The notes below the pieces were generated by a model that was given only the letters and a program-made list of their open reading frames with translations, was not told the DNA's origin and did not search any database. From Clostridia bacterium (GTDB taxonomy: Bacteria > Bacillota > Clostridia > Christensenellales > Aristaeellaceae), in NCBI GenBank assembly GCA_030526935.1, contig JAUNBY010000041.1, forward strand, positions 1-14,004: 14,004 nucleotides of DNA, written 5' to 3'. Of this stretch, positions 1-5,983 are shown one piece after another. The stretch's first letter is position 1. The number at the start of each line of letters is the position of its first letter. The position numbers and the translations under genes were made by a program.

Positions 1-9
1 CCGATGCAC

Positions 10-68
10 TTATGCCCATAATATCAAAATGTATTGACATATTTTGAGTTTATGGTATAATGATTATG
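10..68. promoter_or_regulatory. TTATG half-sites around the promoter, possible operator
   Basis: A perfect palindrome TTATG-CC-CATAA lies at 10-21, just upstream of the -35. The half-site TTATG recurs at 50-54 (touching the -10) and 64-68 (at the expected start of transcription). This arrangement could bind a dimeric regulator. The motif is AT-rich and overlaps core promoter bases, so chance is a real alternative. Confidence 0.25.
34..61 (+). promoter_or_regulatory. Sigma-A promoter of the ABC importer operon
   Basis: A consensus -35 TTGACA lies at 34-39 and a consensus -10 TATAAT at 56-61, with a 16-bp spacer. The -10 is preceded by TGG (53-55), which makes it an extended -10. Transcription should begin near 68, giving a 5' leader of about 185 nt before the SBP start at 256. 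Both hexamers match consensus, so strong basal expression is inferred. Confidence 0.85.
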
Positions 69-92
69 AATTCTGCGAAGCGGATTCCGGGT

Positions 93-123
93 CGGCGGGA
101 GGCGGTTCGTAAACCGCACGCCG
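93..123 (+). other. Leader RNA hairpin upstream of the SBP
   Basis: GCGGTT (102-107) pairs with AACCGC (112-117) around a CGTA loop, and CGGCG (93-97) can pair with CGCCG (119-123) as an outer stem. A second, weaker pairing, CGACG with CGTCG, lies at about 151-179. The 185-nt leader is therefore structured, but it matches no riboswitch class I recognise and there is no U-tract, so it is not an evident terminator. Confidence 0.4.
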
Positions 124-255
124 TCAATCATGGTGTAATCAAAAAATAAACGACGCCGATTGAAAACCGAAAATCGTCGGGATTATCCTTTCATATTATT
201 GTGATGGGTTCTCGCCGTGAAAACGGCGGAAATAACGCTATTTGAGGAGGATACC

Positions 256-1842
256 ATGAAAAAACTACTATCTGTGCTGCTGGCTCTGACGTTGGTTCTT
301 TCCGCGGGCGCTTTTGGCGCGCTTGCCGACGCGGGGGCGGGCGGAACGGCCTATCCCAATCCCCTGCAGGACGTTCGCGTCCGTCAGGCGCTGTGGTACG
401 CCATCGACATGGACGCCATAGTTGACGCGCTGTGGAATGGCACCGTAACCGCCGCCCACAAGTCGCTCGTACCCGAGGGATACTGGCAGGCCGACGGGCT
501 TACGGAGTATTCCTACGATCCCGACAAGGCGAGGGATCTTCTGTCTCAGGCCGGATGGGACGGAAGCTATACCATACAGGCCGTCTACTATACCAGCAAC
601 CTCCTTGACACCATAACCGCAATTCAGGCATTTTGGGGAGACGTTGGCGTCAACATGGAATTCCAGCTGTTGACCGACAATTTGACGGCTCTGTTGTGGA
701 CGCCCTCGCCCGACGGCGTGACAAGCGCCGTCGACTGGGATCTGTGCTTCGCCGGAACCAACGCGCTGACGCTTGGCGAGTTCTACAACCGCCATCACAG
801 CACGGCCGCCAACAACTCAACAGTAAAGCCCGACGAAACGCTCGACGCCCTCATCGAGACCGCCCGCGTAGCCGTTTCAACGGAAGATCAAAAGGCCGCC
901 TACGACGCAATACAGCTCTATGAGAACGAGCAGGTCACGGTCATCCCCATGTTCTACATACCCTCCTGGGTAGTAACCTCCGATCACCTCGACATGAGCG
1001 GCAACGCCGTTGGCAACGACCAGTTCGCCTATCAGAAGAATATACTCGACTGGGTGATCGACAGGGACGACAAAACCATGTATACAAATACCGGCGCCGT
1101 CAACGCCCTCGAGCATCCGGCGACGAACCCCGCCCTGTTCTGGCATCAGGAGATAGTTTTCGACAGGCTGCTTAACGCCGACGAGAGCCTTGCGCCCACC
1201 GACGGACTGCTGGCCGAGAGCTTCGAGGTATCCGAAGACGGCAAGACCATAACCTTCGTAATTCGCGACGGCGTCACCTGGCACGACGGCGAGCCTTTCA
1301 CCGCCGAGGATGTAAAGTGGACGTTCGAGTACTATCCCACCGTTCCCGGCGCCAATACCGTCATGACCGAGGTTATAAACGACGCCAAGGCCATCACCGT
1401 CGAGGGAAATACCATAACATTTGAATTCAACAACGCCCAACCCAACGCCCTTACAATATTCTCGCAGTGGCCGGTTCTGCCTGAGCATTGCCTCGAGAAC
1501 GTAGCGCCCGAAAACTTCAGCGCCGATACCTTCTGGCAAAATCCCATCGGCACGGGACCTTTCAAGGTAGAAAGCGTAAGGCTCGGCGAATACACCATTC
1601 TCGCCCGCAACGCCGATTACTTCATCGAGGGAAGCGGCAATATCGAGAAGATCTATATGTATCCCTCCACCGACGCGGGAGACGAAAATTTGATAACCAA
1701 CGCCATGGCGGGACAAATCGACTACGCGTTTTGCAAGGATTCCGCCCAGATACAGCAGCTTTTGAATATGGAAGGCTATACCGTCCAGACGGTCAACGTA
1801 ACCTTCCCCCGCTATATATTCGTCAATATGTTCGAGAGATAG
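256..1842 (+). CDS. Circularly permuted family 5 substrate-binding protein of a Dpp/Opp-type ABC importer
   Basis: This is a secreted solute-binding protein (SBP_bac_5 family) that should deliver ligand to the permeases encoded downstream. The ATG at 256 is chosen over the in-frame start at 217 because GAGGAGG (244-250) sits 5 nt upstream and a signal peptide (residues 1-24, ending in ALA) starts there. The 528-aa product is normal in length but its order is swapped. Residues 34-269 correspond to the usual C-terminal half (LQDVRVRQALWYAI, YSYDPDKARDLLSQAG, the late conserved helices). Residues 272-528 correspond to the usual N-terminal half (FDRLLN, LAESFEVSEDGKT, GVTWHDGEPFTAEDV, NPIGTGPFKV), ending at FVNMFER, which in ordinary family members runs straight on into the RVRQAL segment. 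There is no lipobox cysteine. The Asp-rich ligand motif of dipeptide binders (GDxxDP in DppA) is replaced by GTNALTLGE at 167-175. Family identity is secure; the substrate is unknown. Confidence 0.9.
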   Translation: MKKLLSVLLALTLVLSAGAFGALADAGAGGTAYPNPLQDVRVRQALWYAIDMDAIVDALWNGTVTAAHKSLVPEGYWQADGLTEYSYDPDKARDLLSQAGWDGSYTIQAVYYTSNLLDTITAIQAFWGDVGVNMEFQLLTDNLTALLWTPSPDGVTSAVDWDLCFAGTNALTLGEFYNRHHSTAANNSTVKPDETLDALIETARVAVSTEDQKAAYDAIQLYENEQVTVIPMFYIPSWVVTSDHLDMSGNAVGNDQFAYQKNILDWVIDRDDKTMYTNTGAVNALEHPATNPALFWHQEIVFDRLLNADESLAPTDGLLAESFEVSEDGKTITFVIRDGVTWHDGEPFTAEDVKWTFEYYPTVPGANTVMTEVINDAKAITVEGNTITFEFNNAQPNALTIFSQWPVLPEHCLENVAPENFSADTFWQNPIGTGPFKVESVRLGEYTILARNADYFIEGSGNIEKIYMYPSTDAGDENLITNAMAGQIDYAFCKDSAQIQQLLNMEGYTVQTVNVTFPRYIFVNMFER

Positions 1843-1864
1843 CGCGACTTTTGCGCCAATTGTC

Positions 1865-1894
1865 GAATGGGGTCGGCCGCGGTCGGCCCCATTC
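1865..1894 (+). terminator. GC-rich intercistronic hairpin between SBP and permease genes
   Basis: GAATGGGG (1865-1872) pairs perfectly with CCCCATTC (1887-1894), and inner GC pairs extend the stem. There is no run of T after it, only the AT-rich AAGTAATATTTATAAT. It is probably a partial terminator or a 3'-end-stabilising structure. Such a structure would leave SBP mRNA in excess over the membrane components, as is common in binding-protein-dependent operons. Attenuation is inferred, not shown. Confidence 0.55.
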
Positions 1895-1947
1895 AAGTAA
1901 TATTTATAATACATATCCGGTATCCTTAACGGGAAGGGACTGGTCGA

Positions 1948-2898
1948 ATGCTCAATTATATAATACGGAAATTATTAGGCATGATTCCCATGCTTCTGAT
2001 AATAACATTTTTGATATACGCGGGCGTCGAACTTATGCCGGGCGACGTCATAGATTTTTTGATACCAATGGATCAACTGGCGGAGATGACGCCCGAGCAG
2101 GTGGCGCAGTTCAGAGCCGCCAAGGGCTTGGACGGCCCCATGATCGTCCGCTATTTTAACTGGCTCATGGGCATATGCACGGGGGATCTTGGCTATTCGC
2201 TTCAGAATAACATGCCCGTGGGCACGCTGATGATGCAAAAACTCCCCGCCACAATTGAACTGTCCCTGGCCGCCCTCATAATCTCAACGATCCTGGGAAT
2301 AATTCTGGGAGTGATTTCCGCCATCAGAAAAGGCAAGCTTGCGGACAACATACTCACGGTGGCGGGCATGATAGGTGTCGCCATTCCGCAATTTCTGTTT
2401 GGCGTTTTCTGTATAATACTTTTCTGCCTGAACCTTCAATGGTTTCCAGTGGGACAAAGGGGTACGGGCGGCATACTGAGCGAGCTTCACCATTTGCTGC
2501 TGCCCGCCTTTGTGCTTGGCATTTCCATGACGGCGGGCGTTATGCGCTATTCGAGGTCGAGTATGCTCGATTCCATGAACTGCGATTATGTCAAGACCGC
2601 AAGGGCAAAGGGTTTGCCCGAGTGGAAGGTAAATATGTTTCATGGCTTCCGCGTGGCCTGTACTCCCGTCATGGTGCTTATAGGCTTCAGGCTTCCCATG
2701 CTTATAAGCGGCTCCATAGTAATCGAAAACATATTCCAGTGGCCGGGCGTGGGGCGCTGGTTTACCGACGCGGTTAAGACCCAAAATACGCCGATAATAA
2801 TGTCGGTGGGACTGTTCATGGTGCTGTTGGTGTTGCTGTCGTCGCTGCTGGTGGACATATTGACCGCCGCGCTGGATCCGAGGGTGAAGCTGTCATGA
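1948..2898 (+). CDS. Dpp/Opp/Nik-type ABC importer permease, DppB-like
   Basis: This is one of the two inner-membrane subunits that form the import channel. The 316-aa length is typical for DppB. The N-terminus MLNYIIRKLLGMIPMLL is the characteristic opening of the family, followed by a long external loop (about 30-100) and five further hydrophobic segments (roughly 101-125, 136-160, 183-200, 239-258, 284-308). The cytoplasmic EAA coupling helix, which docks on the ATPase, is at 213-232 (DYVKTARAKGLPEWKVN). PRVKLS at the C-terminus is also usual. GGGAAGGG lies upstream of the ATG. The gene begins 105 nt after the SBP stop and overlaps the next permease by 4 nt (ATGA), which implies translational coupling. 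Substrate specificity cannot be read from this subunit. Confidence 0.93.
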   Translation: MLNYIIRKLLGMIPMLLIITFLIYAGVELMPGDVIDFLIPMDQLAEMTPEQVAQFRAAKGLDGPMIVRYFNWLMGICTGDLGYSLQNNMPVGTLMMQKLPATIELSLAALIISTILGIILGVISAIRKGKLADNILTVAGMIGVAIPQFLFGVFCIILFCLNLQWFPVGQRGTGGILSELHHLLLPAFVLGISMTAGVMRYSRSSMLDSMNCDYVKTARAKGLPEWKVNMFHGFRVACTPVMVLIGFRLPMLISGSIVIENIFQWPGVGRWFTDAVKTQNTPIIMSVGLFMVLLVLLSSLLVDILTAALDPRVKLS

Positions 2899-3836
2899 TG
2901 AATAAAGCGATTAAAAAAACGGCTCTCGACCGTAAAATGGATAAGATACGAAGGCTCGAGGAGAGCGGCAGGCGCTCGAGCAGGTTCACCAACCGCAGCC
3001 TGAGAAAGATAATGGCCAATAAGCTGGCCGTGTTCGGAACGCTGCTGTTTTTACTCATATGCCTGCTCTGCTTTGCCGCGCCGCTGTTTACCCAGTGGTC
3101 GCCCACTTCCATCTCGCTGCGCGAAAGGATGCTTTCACCAAGCGCCGGGCATATATTCGGAACCGACCAGATGGGGCGCGACATTTGGGCGCGTATGCTC
3201 TATGGCGGGCGTATAAGCATAATAGTCGGCCTCGGAAGCGCGCTTGGCGCCGCCGTCATAGGGGTGACGCTGGGCATATTCGTGGGCTACAAGGGCGGAC
3301 TTATCGATAATATAATACTCAAGATTTCAGACATTTTCCTGTCCTTTCCTCAGATGGTGCTCATCATAATCATAGTGGCGCTTGTGGGGCAAAGCCTGCA
3401 AAACATGATAGCCATTTTTGTCATTACGGGATGGCCAAGCATGTACCGCATGGCCAGGAGCAAGGTGCTGTCGCTCAAGGAGCAGGAGTATGTGCAGGCG
3501 CTGCGGGCTTTCGGGGTGTCTGACGCGAAGATCGCCTTCAAGCACCTGCTTCCCAATACCGTAGGCCCCGTCGTGGTAAATATAACGCTTTCCACCGCCA
3601 TGTTCATATTGCAGGAAGCGTCCCTGTCCGTGCTCGGATACGGCGTTCCGCAGGAGATCGCCACATGGGGCAATATAATCAACGTCATAACGAACGCCGG
3701 AAGCATCCGCTACGACTGGCTGGGATACTGGTGGATGTGGCTGCCCTGCGCCGCGATGCTGATACTGTTCGTGCTGGCGATCAATTTCATAGGCGACGGG
3801 CTAAGGGACGCCAGCGATCCCACGCAGATAGGTTAG
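2895..3836 (+). CDS. Dpp/Opp/Nik-type ABC importer permease, DppC-like
   Basis: This is the second channel subunit, 313 aa. It has a basic cytoplasmic N-terminal extension (1-40), then the OppC_N region with the first membrane segment (about 44-66) and the family hallmark HIFGTDQMGRDIWARMLYG (86-104). The core hydrophobic segments follow, with the EAA coupling helix at 199-218 (YVQALRAFGVSDAKIAFKH) and the conserved DGLRDASDPT near the end. The start is ATG 2895, overlapping the preceding stop; the adjacent in-frame ATG at 2898 is equally possible and changes one residue. It should pair with the DppB-like subunit and with the two ATPases encoded next. Confidence 0.93.
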   Translation: MMNKAIKKTALDRKMDKIRRLEESGRRSSRFTNRSLRKIMANKLAVFGTLLFLLICLLCFAAPLFTQWSPTSISLRERMLSPSAGHIFGTDQMGRDIWARMLYGGRISIIVGLGSALGAAVIGVTLGIFVGYKGGLIDNIILKISDIFLSFPQMVLIIIIVALVGQSLQNMIAIFVITGWPSMYRMARSKVLSLKEQEYVQALRAFGVSDAKIAFKHLLPNTVGPVVVNITLSTAMFILQEASLSVLGYGVPQEIATWGNIINVITNAGSIRYDWLGYWWMWLPCAAMLILFVLAINFIGDGLRDASDPTQIG

Positions 3837-3848
3837 GAGGTTAGCGGC

Positions 3849-4868
3849 ATGAACGACGGCGACGTGGTGCTCAGCGTAAAAGACCTGCACGTCAGCTTTT
3901 ACACAAATCAAAGGTGCAACAAGGTGCTCCGGGGCGTGAGCTTCGATATAAAGCGCGGCAAAACCCTCTGCATCGTCGGGGAATCCGGATGCGGCAAGTC
4001 CGTTACCGCCAATTCCATTTTGCGTTTGCTTCCGGAACTGTCCCGCATAGAGGGAGGCTCAATCACCTATTACAGGGAAGACGGCACGGGCGTCAGGCTC
4101 GACCAGCTTGAGAAAAACGGCCGCGAAATGCGTAGCCTTCGGGGTAAGGACATAGCCATAATCTTTCAGGACCCCATGACCGCGCTCAACCCGGTATATA
4201 CCGTAGGCCATCAGATACGGGAAATGATAAGCGAGCACAAGAGCGGGCTTGGCAAAGCGGAGTTAAAGAGGGAATCCATCGAGGATCTGTCCGATATGGG
4301 CATACCCGCCCCTGAGATACGCGAGGGGGAGTATCCCCATCAATTCTCCGGCGGAATGCGCCAGCGGGCTATGATAGCGATGGGAATGTCGTGCGAACCC
4401 AGGATTCTTATCGCGGACGAGCCGACGACGGCTCTTGACGTGACCATAAGCGCCCAGATATTTGAACTTATGAACAAGCTCAAAGAGGAACACGGCATGT
4501 CCATCATGATGATTACCCACAATATGGGCGTGGTTGCGGAGATGGCGGACGACGTGGCGGTCATGTACATGGGAAATATCGTGGAATACGGCTCGGCGCA
4601 GGACGTATTCGAGCATCCCGTCCACCCCTATACGCGGGCGCTGCTCATGTCCATACCCGTGCTTGGGAGGGGCAAGAATCAAAAGCTCGAACCCATTCGC
4701 GGCTCCACGCCCGATCCCTTCGACCGGCCCAAAGGCTGCCAGTTCTTTCCCCGGTGCGATTACGCCTGCTCCAAATGCGAAACGGAAATGCCCGGCGAGG
4801 AATGGGTGACAAAGAGCCACTATACGCGATGCTTTAATTACCAGGAGGCGAGCGCGGATGGAAAATAA
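3849..4868 (+). CDS. Dpp/Opp-type ABC importer ATPase, DppD-like
   Basis: This is one of two cytoplasmic nucleotide-binding subunits that power import. The 339-aa protein has Walker A GESGCGKS (44-51), Q-loop Gln107 in FQDP, signature FSGGMRQR (166-173), Walker B ILIADE (186-191) with the catalytic Glu, D-loop ALD and H-loop His224. The C-terminal oligopeptide-transporter extension (about 240-335) carries the PYTRALL motif and cysteines at 297, 303, 307, 310 and 328. In some homologues such a cluster binds iron-sulfur; whether it does here is inference. AGGAGG (3837-3842) precedes the ATG at 3849, 12 nt after the DppC-like gene. All catalytic motifs are intact. Confidence 0.95.
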   Translation: MNDGDVVLSVKDLHVSFYTNQRCNKVLRGVSFDIKRGKTLCIVGESGCGKSVTANSILRLLPELSRIEGGSITYYREDGTGVRLDQLEKNGREMRSLRGKDIAIIFQDPMTALNPVYTVGHQIREMISEHKSGLGKAELKRESIEDLSDMGIPAPEIREGEYPHQFSGGMRQRAMIAMGMSCEPRILIADEPTTALDVTISAQIFELMNKLKEEHGMSIMMITHNMGVVAEMADDVAVMYMGNIVEYGSAQDVFEHPVHPYTRALLMSIPVLGRGKNQKLEPIRGSTPDPFDRPKGCQFFPRCDYACSKCETEMPGEEWVTKSHYTRCFNYQEASADGK

Positions 4869-5862
4869 AGAGGTATTGCTCAAGGTCAGAAACGCTAAGA
4901 CCTATTTCCCGGTCAAAAAGGGCATATGGAAAAGAACCGTGGGATACGTGAAGGCCGTGGACGACGTGAGCCTCGACGTGTACAAGGGCGAGACGCTTGG
5001 TCTCGTGGGCGAGTCCGGCTGCGGCAAGACCACTCTCGGCAAATCCATACTGCAACTCGTCCCCATAACGCAGGGCAGCGTGGAATACCGCTTCGACGAC
5101 GGCTTCAGAGACCTTTGCAAGCTGTCTAAAAAGGAGATGGACGACACTCGTCAAAAAATACAGATAGTCTTTCAGGACCCCTATTCCTCGCTGAATCCCG
5201 CGTTTACCATATTCGGCTCTCTCGAAGACCCGCTTATTAAGTTCGGCGTCAGGAGCAAAAAAGAGCGCATGGAGAGGATAGGCAAGCTTCTTGAGGATGT
5301 AAATCTGCCGAGGGAATATATGACGCGCTACCCAAACGAGTTTTCGGGCGGCCAGAGGCAGAGGATAGGCATAGCCCGGGCGCTGTCCGTGAACCCGGAG
5401 CTTATAATCTGCGACGAGGCGGTGTCGGCTCTGGACGTGTCCATACAGGCGCAGGTTCTGAAGCTTCTCAATAAGCTCAAGGAGGAAAGGAAGCTCACCT
5501 ACATCTTTATCACGCACGACTTGTCGGTTGTCGAATACCTGGCGGACAGGATAGCCGTTATGTATCTGGGAAGGATCGTTGAACTGACGAGCTCTGAAGA
5601 ATTGTTCCGCAACACGCTCCATCCCTATACAAAGGCGCTTTTATCCGCCATTCCCGTGGCCGACATAAAGCATAAGGGAAACAGGCTTATTCTCAAAGGG
5701 GATGTGCCAAGCCCCGTCAACCCGCCTGCGGGATGCCCGTTTCATCCGCGCTGCGATCAGTGCGTCGAGCGCTGTAAAAAAGAATCGCCCGCGCTTCGCA
5801 GGTTGACGACCGGCGGCGTGGAACACTGCGTGGCCTGTCATATGGCGCGGGACGGGGAGTAG
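4858..5862 (+). CDS. Dpp/Opp-type ABC importer ATPase, DppF-like
   Basis: This is the partner ATPase, 334 aa. It has Walker A GESGCGKT (51-58), Q-loop Gln106 in FQDPYSSLNP (typical of DppF/OppF), signature FSGGQRQR (162-169), Walker B LIICDE (182-187), and the SALDVSIQAQ D-loop region of this subfamily with H-loop His220. The C-terminal extension has HPYTKALL (255-262) and cysteines 293, 299, 302, 306, 324 and 327, parallel to those of the DppD-like partner. The gene overlaps its predecessor by 11 nt, with AGGAGG about 10 nt before ATG 4858. It ends the importer operon; I see no GC-rich terminator after it. Confidence 0.95.
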   Translation: MENKEVLLKVRNAKTYFPVKKGIWKRTVGYVKAVDDVSLDVYKGETLGLVGESGCGKTTLGKSILQLVPITQGSVEYRFDDGFRDLCKLSKKEMDDTRQKIQIVFQDPYSSLNPAFTIFGSLEDPLIKFGVRSKKERMERIGKLLEDVNLPREYMTRYPNEFSGGQRQRIGIARALSVNPELIICDEAVSALDVSIQAQVLKLLNKLKEERKLTYIFITHDLSVVEYLADRIAVMYLGRIVELTSSEELFRNTLHPYTKALLSAIPVADIKHKGNRLILKGDVPSPVNPPAGCPFHPRCDQCVERCKKESPALRRLTTGGVEHCVACHMARDGE

Positions 5863-5895
5863 ATTTCGAGCATGGTGGTTACATATAAGTGTTAC

Positions 5896-5927
5896 AAATT
5901 TCGTATATACTTACAAAAATGAAATTT
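5896..5927. promoter_or_regulatory. Inverted repeat abutting the peptidase promoter
   Basis: AAATTTC (5896-5902) and GAAATTT (5921-5927) are perfect inverted copies separated by 18 nt. The right copy overlaps the first two bases of the -35 at 5926-5931. This may be an operator for the downstream peptidase gene. The arms are short and AT-rich, so support is weak. Confidence 0.25.
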
Positions 5928-5953
5928 GACATTCGACCCAGAAGGTATATAAT
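5926..5953 (+). promoter_or_regulatory. Sigma-A promoter of the M16C peptidase gene
   Basis: The -35 TTGACA is at 5926-5931 and the -10 TATAAT at 5948-5953, with a 16-bp spacer. Both match consensus. Transcription is expected from about 5960, leaving a leader of only about 24 nt before the TTG start at 5984. The peptidase can therefore be expressed independently of the importer operon, though read-through remains possible. Confidence 0.85.
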
Positions 5954-5983
5954 GTATGTATAAACGAATAAGGAGCTGATAAA

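Noticed and set aside
217..255. Earlier in-frame start for the SBP
   Set aside because: The start at 217 adds 13 charged residues before the signal peptide and lacks a ribosome site, while ATG 256 has both GAGGAGG and an immediate signal peptide.
256..1842. SBP as a degraded or frameshifted pseudogene
   Set aside because: The frame is open throughout, both halves keep conserved motifs, signal peptide and ribosome site are intact, and total length matches the family; a swapped order explains it better.
1882..1910. Possible internal promoter before the DppB-like gene (TATAAT at 1905-1910)
   Set aside because: No acceptable -35 lies 16-18 bp upstream; the bases there form the right arm of the GC-rich hairpin.
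877..1914. Long - strand open frame (345 codons) opposite the SBP gene
   Set aside because: It lies antisense to a well-supported gene, has no ribosome site, signal or recognisable domain, and comes from the codon bias of the + strand. The same holds for the 262-codon frame at 4834-5622.
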